From positions 1 through 20,790 of the forward strand of contig JAOZLU010000004.1 in assembly GCA_029934695.1 (NCBI GenBank): a stretch of DNA of 20,790 bases, given 5' to 3'. The position numbers and the translations under genes were made by a program. This stretch comes from Desulfobacterales bacterium. GTDB lineage: Bacteria > Desulfobacterota > Desulfobacteria > Desulfobacterales > 4be13. Below are positions 5,685 through 13,585 of the stretch, piece by piece (position 1 is the stretch's first letter; each line of letters starts with the position of its first letter). Below the pieces are notes generated by a model. It ran no database searches. It worked only from the letters and a program-made list of their open reading frames with translations, and was not told the DNA's origin.

Positions 5685-7724
5685 ATGTCAAAAATTAACA
5701 AAATCGGTGTCATCGGCGCAGGAAACATGGGCAGCGGCATTGCCCAGAAGATCATCCAGGAAGGCATAAACGTCGTCATGGTTGACATAAAAGATGAGTT
5801 TGTCGAACGCGGACTCAGCACGATAAAAAACTTGCTTCAGGAAGGGGTGGAGCGTAAGATTTTCACTACCAAACAGGTTGAGGAGATACTCTCCCGGATA
5901 ACCGGAACCACCGACTTCAATGCGGTCGCGGATGCGGATATTGTCATTGAAGCGGTTTTCGAGGACAAGCAGGTAAAAATTGATCTCTTCAAAAAACTTG
6001 ACGGAATATGCGCCGAGAAGACCATTTTCGCCACAAACACCTCAAGCTTTTATGTCAGAGATTTTGTTGAACATATCTCCCGCCCTGACCGGTTTGTCGG
6101 GCTTCACTATTTCTTCCACCCGGCAAAAAACCGTCTTCTTGAAGTGATTCCCCATGATGGCACGAGCAGGGAAACCATTGAAACTTCTCTTCTCGCTGCA
6201 AAGCTTCACGGCAAAACCTCCATTCTTGTGAAAGACGCCCCGGGATTTGCAGTCAACCGCTTCTTTGTTCCGTTTCTGAATGAAGCCGCCCGGATGCTTG
6301 AAGAAGGCATCGCCAGCATTCCCACCATTGAGGAAGGCGCGAAACGCGGGCTTAAAATCGGCATGGGTCCATTTTTGCTTATGAACGTCACCGGCATCCC
6401 CATCGCAGTTCACGCCGCCACCACCCTCGGTGACGAACTGGGTCCCTTTTACGCGCCAACTGAAATTCTCAAAGCCCAGATGGAGAAAAAAGAAAACTGG
6501 AACCTTGAGGGCGAAGTGGATGAATCCAAGATTCAGGCAGTGACTGAGCGATTCTACGGCGTATGTCTCGGGGTTGCGGCCGCACTTGTGGATGAAGGTG
6601 TCGCCACCATTGAAGACACCGACCGGGGCGCAAAGATCGGCCTTAGGTGGATCATGGGCCCGTTTGAAATTATGAACAAAATCGGCATTGACAAGACCTG
6701 CGAATTTGTCAAAGCGATTACAGAGAAGTATTCCGACTTCAAGATGCCCGACATACTCGTAAAACAGAAGGAGAAAGGAACGCCTTTTGATTTCAAAGTG
6801 GTTGATCTTGAGGTGAAAGACAGCATCGCCCGAATTATCATCAACCGCCCCGAGGCCATGAACGCGCTGAATGCGGATGTCTTTGCCCAGCTTGAAGAGC
6901 GGTTTTCCCAAGCTGAGAAAAATCCCGATGTCAAGGCGATTGTCTTCGAGGGCGCAGGCAAGGCATTTGTAGCGGGCGCGGACATCCGTTATTTTGTCCG
7001 GAACATAAAGGCAGATAAAGTTCCTGAGACTGTTGCCTTCACAAGAAAAGGCCACGAACTTCTGCTCAGAATCGAAAACTCTGAGAAATTCACGATAGCA
7101 CTCCTTGACGGACTTTCCCTCGGGGGCGGAAGTGAGCTTGCGCTTTCCTGCCAGGCGATTCTTGCCACGCCAGCCGGGTCAATGGGCTTTCCTGAGACTG
7201 GCATCGGCATCTATCCCGGGCTGGGAGGAATGCTCCGCTTTACACGCCATGTCGGGCCTGAACTTGCCAAGTACTACACCTTTACCGGAGCGGGCATCAG
7301 TGCAAAAGATGCGTTTGAACTGGGCATTGTGACAAAGCTTGTCGGGCCTGCCGAGGTGGACTCGGCCATAGCTTCTCTTGTTTCGGAAGGAAAACCAGAC
7401 AAGTACCGAGAGCGTGAGATTCCTGAAAAGTTCAAGCCTCTTGCTCAGGTGTGCAACAAAGAGAATGTTGAGAAACTGCTCTCCGGCAAAGCACCCGAAG
7501 GCGTGGCAGATGATCTCGCGGCCAAGACTGCCAAGATTGTCGGTTTCAAAGCACCCCTTGCTCTTAAAGTTGCCAACGAAATCATTGATCAGCAGATGGG
7601 CAAATCCATGAATGATGCCGTGGAAATTGAGTTGGGACGGCTTCAGGAAATCTTCTCCACCGCGGACGCGCTGGAAGGGCTTTCCTCACTTGGCCGGAAG
7701 AGACCTGAATTCAAGGGAGCTTAG
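5685..7724 (+). CDS. 3-hydroxyacyl-CoA dehydrogenase / enoyl-CoA hydratase fusion (HAD first)
   Basis: A 679-residue bifunctional beta-oxidation enzyme. Residues 1-340 are an NAD-dependent L-3-hydroxyacyl-CoA dehydrogenase: Rossmann motif GAGNMGSG (11-18), and active-site S120 (NTSS), H141 (GLHYFFHP), E153 and N191 (PGFAVNR). Its C-terminal part contains the usual helical duplication (GAKRGLKIGMGPF and GAKIGLRWIMGPF). Residues about 368-679 are a crotonase domain with both glutamates, E484 (GGGSELALSC) and E504 (GFPETGIG). It should convert a 2-enoyl-CoA to a 3-oxoacyl-CoA that the upstream thiolase could cleave. FadB/FadJ place the hydratase first; this HAD-first order is known from archaeal fusions. 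The start has a perfect AGGAGG 4 nt upstream. Confidence 0.93.
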   Translation: MSKINKIGVIGAGNMGSGIAQKIIQEGINVVMVDIKDEFVERGLSTIKNLLQEGVERKIFTTKQVEEILSRITGTTDFNAVADADIVIEAVFEDKQVKIDLFKKLDGICAEKTIFATNTSSFYVRDFVEHISRPDRFVGLHYFFHPAKNRLLEVIPHDGTSRETIETSLLAAKLHGKTSILVKDAPGFAVNRFFVPFLNEAARMLEEGIASIPTIEEGAKRGLKIGMGPFLLMNVTGIPIAVHAATTLGDELGPFYAPTEILKAQMEKKENWNLEGEVDESKIQAVTERFYGVCLGVAAALVDEGVATIEDTDRGAKIGLRWIMGPFEIMNKIGIDKTCEFVKAITEKYSDFKMPDILVKQKEKGTPFDFKVVDLEVKDSIARIIINRPEAMNALNADVFAQLEERFSQAEKNPDVKAIVFEGAGKAFVAGADIRYFVRNIKADKVPETVAFTRKGHELLLRIENSEKFTIALLDGLSLGGGSELALSCQAILATPAGSMGFPETGIGIYPGLGGMLRFTRHVGPELAKYYTFTGAGISAKDAFELGIVTKLVGPAEVDSAIASLVSEGKPDKYREREIPEKFKPLAQVCNKENVEKLLSGKAPEGVADDLAAKTAKIVGFKAPLALKVANEIIDQQMGKSMNDAVEIELGRLQEIFSTADALEGLSSLGRKRPEFKGA

Positions 7725-7821
7725 CAGAAACCCGGCTTGCTCCCGGCGGGTTGACAAATCCGGCGGTTATGGTCTGAATTTGCCAATCCAGGCCGAGCAG
7801 GGAGTCGCCTCATATTCAGAC

Positions 7822-7849
7822 TTGATAGCGGAATTGGTCATTAGATAAT
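7822..7849 (+). promoter_or_regulatory. Possible promoter upstream of iorA
   Basis: TTGATA (7822-7827), a 16-nt spacer and GATAAT (7844-7849) lie about 55 nt before the iorA start in a 180-nt gap. It is a fair but unproven sigma-70 match; the gap otherwise shows nothing recognisable. Confidence 0.4.
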
Positions 7850-7904
7850 TAATTAGCCATTCGTCATTGATGATTACTGACAACTGGCAAAAAAGGAAAA
7901 TATT

Positions 7905-9767
7905 ATGCATAAACTACTAACCGAAAATCCTGGTGAAAAGATGATACTCCTCGGCAATGAAGCCATTGCGCGAGGTGCGATTGAAGCGGGCGTTGCCTTT
8001 GCCACCACATATCCCGGCACACCCTCTTCGGAACTGTCTTTAAACCTTTTCCAGATGTCTCAGGAAAGTGATCTTTATTTTGAATACGGCACCAACGAGA
8101 AAGTGGCCCTTGAGGTGGCATCAGGTGCTGCAAATTCAGGGCTTCGCACGATGTGCATGATGAAGCATGTGGGCCTGAATGTCGCAGCGGATCCCCTGAT
8201 GACGCTTGCTTATGTCGGAGTTACGGGCGGATTTGTCATTCTGACGGCTGATGACCCGTTCATGTTCTCCAGCCAGAACGAGCAGGACAATCGCTACTAT
8301 GGCAAGCTTTCAGGGCTTCCCATCCTTGAGCCTTCTTCGGTGGAAGAGGCAAAGGAGATGGTTCCCTATGCATTTGATCTTTCTGAAAAACTGAAAGAAC
8401 CCGTACTCCTCAGAACCACCACCCGGATCAATCATTCCACCGGAGTCGTGACTCTGGGCGAAATCAGGCCCCGCGTCACAAAGGGCGATTTCAAAAAAGA
8501 CCCGTTCAACTATGTCACCGTACCCGCGGTTTCCAGGAAGCTTCATGTCAGGCTGCTGGAAAACATTGAAAAAGCCACAGAAATCTCTCAGAAATCCGAA
8601 TATAACTTTATAAAAGGAGACGGGGCCTGGGGCATTGTATGCAACGGCGTAAGTTACAGCTATGTTGCTGATGCCGTGAAAGAACTCAACATAGAAGATA
8701 AGGCGAAAATACTCCGCATCGGCTTTTCATGCCCCATGCCGGAGACGCTGATCAAAGATTTTCTGAAAGGATGCGAAAAAGTCCTCATTGTCGAAGAGGG
8801 TGAGCCGTACATGGAAGAGGCGATAAAAGCCTTTGGTCAGGAAGAAGGGCTCACGCTTCCCATAAACGGCAAAGGAAAAGAGCTGCTCTCCCGTCTTTAC
8901 GAGTTTGATCCTGCCATGATCAGACAGTGTGTCGCAACTTATTTTGGTGTGCCTTATACGCGGCCAGTCCTGCCGGATATCTCTGACGTTCCTGAAATGC
9001 CCCAGCGTCCGCCCAACCTCTGTGCGGGGTGTTCTCACCGGGCCACCTATTATGCGGTGAAGAAGGCCGCTGAAGAGGAAGGGGTGGAAACCATTTACCC
9101 CACGGATATCGGGTGCTATACCCTCGGATTTCTCCCGCCGCTTTCCATGGCGGATTATGTGATCTGCATGGGATCGTCCGTGAGTTCGTCCTGCGGCTTT
9201 TCAAAAGCCACGGATAAGAAGGTCATCTCCTTTATCGGCGATTCCACTTTTTTCCATTCGGGAATGACCGGTTTGGCAAGCGCAGTTTTTAACAACCATA
9301 ATTTCACGCTGGTTATTCTTGACAACAGCATCACCGCCATGACCGGCCATCAGCCGAATCCCGGGGTGGATATGGAGAATTTCAACCTTTCAGGATATGG
9401 GCGGATATCCATCGAAGAGGTTGTAAAGGCACTCGGTGTCGGCCATATTACGGTCATCAGACCGTACAAGCTTAAAAAGAGCATAGATGCCATAAAAGAG
9501 GCGATAAATTACAAAGGCGTTTCAGTGATTATCTCACAGGAAATGTGTACCCTGTACGCCAAAAGCCTTAAAAAACTCAAAATAAGGTCTTTTACGGTCA
9601 GCGACAAGTGCAAAAATCACAGGGATTGTCTCAATGAGATTGCATGCCCCGCGTTTTTCCTTGAGGATGAAAGAGTGAAAATTGATCCGGTCACATGTGT
9701 GGGATGTGCGGTCTGTGCGCAGATATGCCCTGAAAACGCTATTTTGCCTTTGAAGAATAAAGAATAG
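7905..9767 (+). CDS. iorA: Indolepyruvate:ferredoxin oxidoreductase, alpha subunit
   Basis: A 620-residue thiamine-diphosphate enzyme subunit. With IorB it oxidatively decarboxylates arylpyruvates (indole-, phenyl- or hydroxyphenylpyruvate) to arylacetyl-CoA, reducing ferredoxin. Order: N-terminal pyrimidine-binding domain (GNEAIARGAIEAGVAFATTYPGTPS cluster, residues 17-41), a TPP domain with GDSTFFHSG (about 445) and DNSITAMTGHQPNPG, and a C-terminal ferredoxin module. The second cluster motif is canonical (C598-x2-C601-x2-C604-x3-C608-P). The first reads C569-K-N-H572-R-D-C575-x5-C581-P, with His where the second Cys is expected. Length is normal for IorA. The start has AAGGAAA at the right distance. 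IorB follows after 53 nt, and the aryl-CoA ligase comes next. Confidence 0.92.
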   Translation: MHKLLTENPGEKMILLGNEAIARGAIEAGVAFATTYPGTPSSELSLNLFQMSQESDLYFEYGTNEKVALEVASGAANSGLRTMCMMKHVGLNVAADPLMTLAYVGVTGGFVILTADDPFMFSSQNEQDNRYYGKLSGLPILEPSSVEEAKEMVPYAFDLSEKLKEPVLLRTTTRINHSTGVVTLGEIRPRVTKGDFKKDPFNYVTVPAVSRKLHVRLLENIEKATEISQKSEYNFIKGDGAWGIVCNGVSYSYVADAVKELNIEDKAKILRIGFSCPMPETLIKDFLKGCEKVLIVEEGEPYMEEAIKAFGQEEGLTLPINGKGKELLSRLYEFDPAMIRQCVATYFGVPYTRPVLPDISDVPEMPQRPPNLCAGCSHRATYYAVKKAAEEEGVETIYPTDIGCYTLGFLPPLSMADYVICMGSSVSSSCGFSKATDKKVISFIGDSTFFHSGMTGLASAVFNNHNFTLVILDNSITAMTGHQPNPGVDMENFNLSGYGRISIEEVVKALGVGHITVIRPYKLKKSIDAIKEAINYKGVSVIISQEMCTLYAKSLKKLKIRSFTVSDKCKNHRDCLNEIACPAFFLEDERVKIDPVTCVGCAVCAQICPENAILPLKNKE

Positions 9768-9820
9768 AAAGCGGTTTTTTTACAACACCCGGTTTCTTTA
9801 AATATTTAAGGATAAAAAGT

Positions 9821-10414
9821 ATGGATACAAAAAGATTAATCATCGTAGCTGTTGGCGGACAGGGAAACCTGCTTGCATCCAGAGTCCTCAGCGAAGCGGC
9901 CCTCCTTACCGACATTCCTGTTCGGATGAGTGAAATTCACGGCATGGCCCAGAGAGGCGGGGTCGTGGAGTCCGCGATTGTCTTCGGAGATGCGGAAAGT
10001 AACATCATCTCTGATGGCGAGGCAGACGTTCTTGTTGGATTTGAGCCTTTGGAAACCCTCCGCGCACTGAATAAGGTCAATTCCAAATCGGTTGTTATTA
10101 CCAATCTTTCTCCGCTTCCGCCGTTTACGGTGTCCATTGGCAGAGGCGTTTATCCGGACCTGGAGAATTTGCAGGGCCTGATTCGGGCAAAAACGTCAAA
10201 GCTGATTGCGTATGATGGGATTGCCCTTGCAAAAGAGGCCGGAAATGTGCTGGCATTAAATATCGTGCTGGTCGGGTCCCTGATTCAGACCGGTATCCTG
10301 CCGGTCACAGCGGAAAATGTAAAGGAAATAATAAAGACAAAAACCAAAAAGGCTTTTGTGGATACGAACTTAAAAGCCTTTGATCTCGGGTTTTCTGCCG
10401 CGGCAGGCGCATGA
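9821..10414 (+). CDS. iorB: Indolepyruvate:ferredoxin oxidoreductase, beta subunit
   Basis: A 197-residue gamma-type (POR_N/gamma domain) subunit that pairs with IorA. Recognisable are the N-terminal VAVGGQGNLLASRVL nucleotide/CoA-binding segment, MSEIHGMAQRGGVVESAIVFG, which is highly characteristic of IorB, and the central FEPLETLRAL. The length matches the family. It lies directly downstream of IorA on the same strand. Substrate specificity cannot be read from this subunit; the neighbouring phenylacetate-CoA-ligase-like gene favours aryl substrates. Confidence 0.92.
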   Translation: MDTKRLIIVAVGGQGNLLASRVLSEAALLTDIPVRMSEIHGMAQRGGVVESAIVFGDAESNIISDGEADVLVGFEPLETLRALNKVNSKSVVITNLSPLPPFTVSIGRGVYPDLENLQGLIRAKTSKLIAYDGIALAKEAGNVLALNIVLVGSLIQTGILPVTAENVKEIIKTKTKKAFVDTNLKAFDLGFSAAAGA

Positions 10415-10436
10415 TCTTGCCGGACGATACTGTTGC

Positions 10437-10510
10437 CGGACGGGGTTTGCAACCCCGTCCGTGATCTTTTGGATACGCTTGCCGGACGGGGTTTGCAACC
10501 CAGTCCGGCA
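10437..10510. repeat. Two copies of a GGACGGGGTTTGCAACCCCGTCC-type palindrome
   Basis: Copy 1 (10437-10461) is a perfect 11-bp stem around a TGC loop: CGGACGGGGTT, TGC, AACCCCGTCCG. Copy 2 (10480-10510) has a longer stem, starting TGCCGGACGGGGTT, with one G/A mismatch. A related half word (GCCGGACGATACTGTTGCC) precedes them. They sit between iorB and the ligase gene, without a T-run, and look like REP-type palindromes rather than terminators; they may protect or process the transcript. Confidence 0.85.
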
Positions 10511-10629
10511 GAGGACCCTCATTCTTTGCAAACTCGTCCGAGACGTTTTGGACTGCGGCAGAGAAAGATTGCGGACGAGAAGAAATATCAAATGCGAAAC
10601 ACCTGACACATAAATAATGGAGGAGAAAG

Positions 10630-11931
10630 ATGCCTTGGAATAAAGAAATTGAATGTATGCCTGTGGAGGAGATTCAGAAACTTCAACTGGAAAAACTCAG
10701 GGAAACTGTGGCCTGGGTCTATGAGCGGGTTCCCTTTTACAAGCAGAAACTGGATGAGATCGGGATAAAGGCCGAAGATATTAAAAGCCTCGAAGACGTG
10801 GCCCAGCTCCCTGTCACGGTCAAAAATGATCTGAGAGACAATTATCCCTTCGGACTCTGCGCCGTACCCATGAGCGAAGTGGTCCGCGTTCATGCGTCTT
10901 CAGGCACTACAGGAAAGCCTGTCACCGGCCCTTATACGCTCGATGATATGGAACAGTGGGGCGAATGTATGGCCCGAAATCTCTGGGCTGCGGGAATACG
11001 CGAGGATGATATTGTACAGAACGCTTATGGTTACGGGCTATTCACTGGCGGATTAGGGTTTCACCAGGGTGTCACCCGGCTTAAATGTGCTGTGGTTCCC
11101 ACCAGTTCGGGACAGACCCAGCGGCAGATCACCATTATGCAGGATTTCAAGACCAATGCCCTGCTCTCCACCCCTTCTTATGCGCTCACCATGGTCGAAC
11201 GGGCTGAAGATATGGGCGTGGACATCAAAAAGCTGCCCCTGCGGGTGGGGGTTTTCGGAGCGGAACCCTGGACCACGGCTATGCGTCAGGAGATTGAGGA
11301 GCGCATGGGGATCAAGGCCATGGAGGCTTTCGGGCTTACCGAGCTTGGCGGACCAGGTGTCGCTTTTGACTGTGAGGCTCAGGACGGACTGCATATCAAT
11401 GAGGATTATTATCTTGCAGAGGTCGTGGATCCTGAAACCCTGGAACCTGTCCCCCTCGGCGAGAAGGGCGAGCTGATTTTCACCTCGCTTCAGCGGCGGG
11501 CCATGCCCATGATCCGTTACCGCACCAAAGACATCACACGGCTCCGGCGGGAGACATGTGACTGCGGGAGAACTTTTCTCAAGATGGACAAGGTCTTTGG
11601 CCGCACCGATGATATGCTCATTATCAGCGGCGTGAATATTTTCCCCTCTCAGATTGAGTCTCTCCTGCTGGAGATTCCTGAAGTGGAGCCGCAATATGTG
11701 CTTGTAGTTCGGAAGAAGGGATATCTGGATCATCTCACGGTTCGGGTGGAGGCCAAGCAGGAAATCTATGATGCAGGGCCTGATAAGGAAGCGGAAGTGG
11801 AGAAAAAGATTTCAGGACATCTCAAGGGAATGCTGGGGATCAGTGTAAGGGTGAGGTTGGTGGAGCCTAAGCTCATTGAGCGTAGTGAGGGGAAAGCCAA
11901 GCGGATTATTGACGAGCGTCCGAAAGAGTAA
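10630..11931 (+). CDS. Phenylacetate-CoA ligase-like AMP-forming aryl-CoA ligase
   Basis: A 433-residue adenylate-forming enzyme of the PaaK family, normal in length. Motifs: the P-loop HASSGTTGKPV (about residues 88-98), AYGYGLFTGGLGFHQG (around 138), EAFGLTELGGPG, a YRTKD motif, and the C-terminal hinge GRTDDMLIISGVNIFPSQIE typical of PaaK proteins. It should activate an aryl or arylacetic acid to its CoA thioester using ATP. Placed just after iorAB, it supplies, or receives, the same arylacetyl-CoA pool. GGAGGAGAAAG lies before the ATG. The gene ends the cluster: a strong terminator follows within 20 nt. The substrate could be phenylacetate, indoleacetate or a benzoate-type acid. Confidence 0.9.
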   Translation: MPWNKEIECMPVEEIQKLQLEKLRETVAWVYERVPFYKQKLDEIGIKAEDIKSLEDVAQLPVTVKNDLRDNYPFGLCAVPMSEVVRVHASSGTTGKPVTGPYTLDDMEQWGECMARNLWAAGIREDDIVQNAYGYGLFTGGLGFHQGVTRLKCAVVPTSSGQTQRQITIMQDFKTNALLSTPSYALTMVERAEDMGVDIKKLPLRVGVFGAEPWTTAMRQEIEERMGIKAMEAFGLTELGGPGVAFDCEAQDGLHINEDYYLAEVVDPETLEPVPLGEKGELIFTSLQRRAMPMIRYRTKDITRLRRETCDCGRTFLKMDKVFGRTDDMLIISGVNIFPSQIESLLLEIPEVEPQYVLVVRKKGYLDHLTVRVEAKQEIYDAGPDKEAEVEKKISGHLKGMLGISVRVRLVEPKLIERSEGKAKRIIDERPKE

Positions 11932-11950
11932 TGCCTGCCTGTAAATTTGA

Positions 11951-11980
11951 AGCCGCATTCTTTCAGGAATGCGGCTTTTT
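11951..11980 (+). terminator. Rho-independent terminator
   Basis: AGCCGCATTC (11951-11960), a 6-nt loop TTTCAG and GAATGCGGCT (11967-11976), followed by TTTT, give a perfect 10-bp stem with a T-tail, 19 nt after the ligase stop. It closes the catabolic cluster. Confidence 0.93.
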
Positions 11981-12011
11981 ACTTTCAATTTCTGAGAATA
12001 GGCGTTTTTCA

Positions 12012-12082
12012 GGCTTAAAACCTCATTTTCGGAGGCAAAATCATCATTTTTTTAAGGGCTTAAAACGGGCTTTTTCGGAGCC
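12012..12082. repeat. Degenerate direct repeat downstream of terminator
   Basis: GGCTTAAAACCTCATTTTCGG (12012-12032) recurs as GGCTTAAAACGGGCTTTTTCGG from 12057, each continuing into GAGGC or GAGCC. The two copies are about 26 bp each and lie 45 bp apart, in otherwise non-coding DNA between the terminator and the next gene. The function is unknown. Confidence 0.6.
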
Positions 12083-12124
12083 TGCATGGCTGAAGATTTT
12101 TTTTGCTCAGATGCAGAAAGGCAC

Positions 12125-12151
12125 TTGACAAGCTGGCAGTTACAATATATT
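12125..12151 (+). promoter_or_regulatory. Possible promoter of the coiled-coil pseudogene
   Basis: A perfect TTGACA (12125-12130) is followed after 15 nt by TATATT (12146-12151), about 20 nt before the ATG at 12171. The spacer is shorter than ideal. Confidence 0.45.
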
Positions 12152-12170
12152 TCTACGATAAAAAGGTTGT

Positions 12171-12733
12171 ATGAACTTGGTCGAAGTCAAAGAACTGATA
12201 TGCCATGAGCTGCCATATATCTTGCAGACAGAACATTTCATTATGTCATTCAGGACATGCTGCAGGAAAAATTTGCCGGTAAGCAGAAAACGGAAGACCG
12301 TTTTGATCAGGTGCTTGCCGAAATCCGGGACCTGCGTGAGGAGTCCCAGCGTAAATGGGATGAGTCTCAGCGCAGATGGGATGAGCAGCAGTCTGAAATC
12401 CGGGATCTGCGTGAGGACACGAAAGCGAATCAGGTCGAAATCCGGGCCATGCGTGAGGAGTCCCAGCGTAAGTGGGATGAGCAGCAGTCTGAAAACCGGA
12501 CCCTGCGTGAGGAGTCTCAGCGTAAATGGGATGAGCAGCAGTCTGAAAACCGGGCCCTGCGTGAGGAGCCTCAGCAGATACTGAAGGAAGTGCAGCTCTT
12601 TATCCGCAAATATGACAGCAGCATCGGCGCCATCGGATCACGCTGGGGTCTCAGTGCCGAACGTGCCGAACAGTCCTTCCGCAGCGCGCTCGGAAGCATT
12701 CTGGAGGAGTCCTTCGGGGTGCGGGTGGGGTGA
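12171..12733 (+). pseudogene. Frameshifted and truncated DUF3782-like coiled-coil protein
   Basis: The N-terminus MNLVEVKELICHELPYILQT is in one frame (from 12171), and the continuation RTFHYVIQDMLQEKFAGKQKTEDRF is in another, so a single-base shift lies near 12226-12235. The rest (to 12733) is a charged coiled coil with 18-residue tandem units REESQRKWDEQQSENRxL, then GAIGSRWGLSAERAEQSFRS, the segment that in this family leads into a C-terminal PD-(D/E)XK-like nuclease domain. That domain is missing: the frame stops right after SFGVRVG, and an inverted-repeat element begins at 12763. I recognise the family (DUF3782/COG5493-like coiled-coil nucleases) from its pattern; the function of even intact members is unclear. 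This copy is dead or sequence-damaged. Confidence 0.75.
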
Positions 12734-12762
12734 TGAATCTGTTGTTGATGCTCTCAGAAAGC

Positions 12763-12842
12763 TGATCCCGTTTTTGTTCCGGCTATTTTGTAACCGACTG
12801 ATTTTTAAGTTAAAAAAAATAGGCGAAACAAAAACGGGATCA
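12763..12842. repeat. 80-bp hairpin element with 27-bp inverted ends
   Basis: The arms 12763-12789 and 12816-12842 are inverted repeats with two mismatches (outer word TGATCCCGTTTTTGTT). The interior is AT-rich and non-coding. It sits exactly between the truncated 3' ends of two converging genes, the coiled-coil pseudogene and the GNAT toxin remnant, so it marks their joint breakpoint. No clear target-site duplication is visible. Confidence 0.85.
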
Positions 12843-13162
12843 CAATTGGCAACTCTGTTTGTGACATTTTCATCAGCCCAGGTCATGTCCACCGCCAGCC
12901 GGGACAGACGCAGGACAGGAAGCGGATATTTCGGAAGCCCTTTTTTATGGATATCAGGCAGGTCTCTGATTTCAATGTGGGAGGCGGACACAGTCGCAAA
13001 TCCCATTATCGTGTTCCCGCCCGCGGCAATGTATGTTGTCCCGATATGGTGCCTGAACTGATTCTGGCCTGCGAACCGGGAAAGGAAGCGATCCAGATCG
13101 GGATTTCCTGAACAGAATCCGCTCCGGTCATCTGAGTGTCTGAGAGGTCGGATATCAGTCAT
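12843..13162 (-). pseudogene. Truncated GNAT toxin (TacT-like)
   Basis: Read from ATG at 13162, the first 92 residues match TacT-type acetyltransferase toxins that block translation by acetylating aminoacyl-tRNA: DDRSGFCSGNPDLDRFL, AGQNQFRHHIGTTYIA, then LPKYPLPVLRLSRLAVD (to about 12887). The acetyl-CoA-binding loop (Q/RxxGxG/A) and the helices that should follow LAVD are absent; the frame instead stays open through the hairpin element to 12638. The toxin is therefore very likely inactive. Its start overlaps the antitoxin stop by 8 nt, the usual operon arrangement. An earlier in-frame Met (13180) is possible, but MTDIRPL fits the family N-terminus. Confidence 0.75.
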
Positions 13163-13448
13163 TTTCCTCATGCCCCTCATTGTTGAAAAGCGACTTCATA
13201 GCGTCGGTCGGTTCCGGAGGATTGTCAAGACTTTCCATAATCATCCTTCCGGAGTCCTCAGACACCAGGATGCGGGGCGGAACGATCATATACTCCGGCA
13301 ATTCTGTGAGTGCCTGCAGATGATGCAGCAGGGCGGTCTCAATCAGGATCGCCTCTTTTTCCCCTCCGGCCCGAACATACTCGTCCATCATCCTCCTGGT
13401 TTCAGGCGAGACACGCGTTGAAACCTGAATTTGCTGAGAAGCGATCAT
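13155..13448 (-). CDS. TacA-like ribbon-helix-helix antitoxin (DUF1778 type)
   Basis: A 97-residue protein. Residues 6-45 form an RHH DNA-binding segment (IQVSTRVSPETRRMMDEYV...). The C-terminal part, ILVSEDSGRMIMESLDNPPEPTDAM, matches the toxin-neutralising tail of TacA antitoxins (consensus LS..D..r...lL.nPpePt..l). A strong GGAGGTG precedes the ATG by 5 nt. It is followed, with an 8-nt overlap, by the truncated GNAT toxin. With the toxin broken it may remain as an orphan antitoxin that could neutralise related toxins elsewhere in the genome; that is inference. Confidence 0.8.
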   Translation of the reverse strand: MIASQQIQVSTRVSPETRRMMDEYVRAGGEKEAILIETALLHHLQALTELPEYMIVPPRILVSEDSGRMIMESLDNPPEPTDAMKSLFNNEGHEEND

Positions 13449-13522
13449 CTTTTCACCTCCGTCATTTCAGCCATAAATTCGTTGAACGCCTCGGATTTAT
13501 CCGATATTCGTTTTCATTCATG

Positions 13523-13585
13523 TCAGTTAAAAATTCTGCAAAAGTCATCGGTTGCATCCGCCCGAAGATGCACCCTGTATTTCAC
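13523..13585 (-). pseudogene. 20-codon stub of a ParE/RelE-type toxin
   Basis: A GTG at 13585 overlaps the stop of the upstream antitoxin by 4 nt (GTGA) and starts VKYRVHLRADATDDFCRIFN, then a stop. MKYRVxLxxxAxxDL is the classic N-terminus of ParE/RelE toxins. The remaining ~70 residues are gone; an unrelated RHH antitoxin gene follows. It is a decayed toxin. Confidence 0.65.

Noticed and set aside
6042..7055. 337-codon open frame on the - strand
   Set aside because: Fully antisense to the HAD/hydratase fusion gene, with no recognisable motifs.
12236..12584. Continuation of the frame starting at 12171 as a Ser/Arg-rich protein
   Set aside because: After about residue 20 it is the out-of-frame reading of the coiled-coil repeat; the other frame gives the regular REESQRKWDEQQ heptads.
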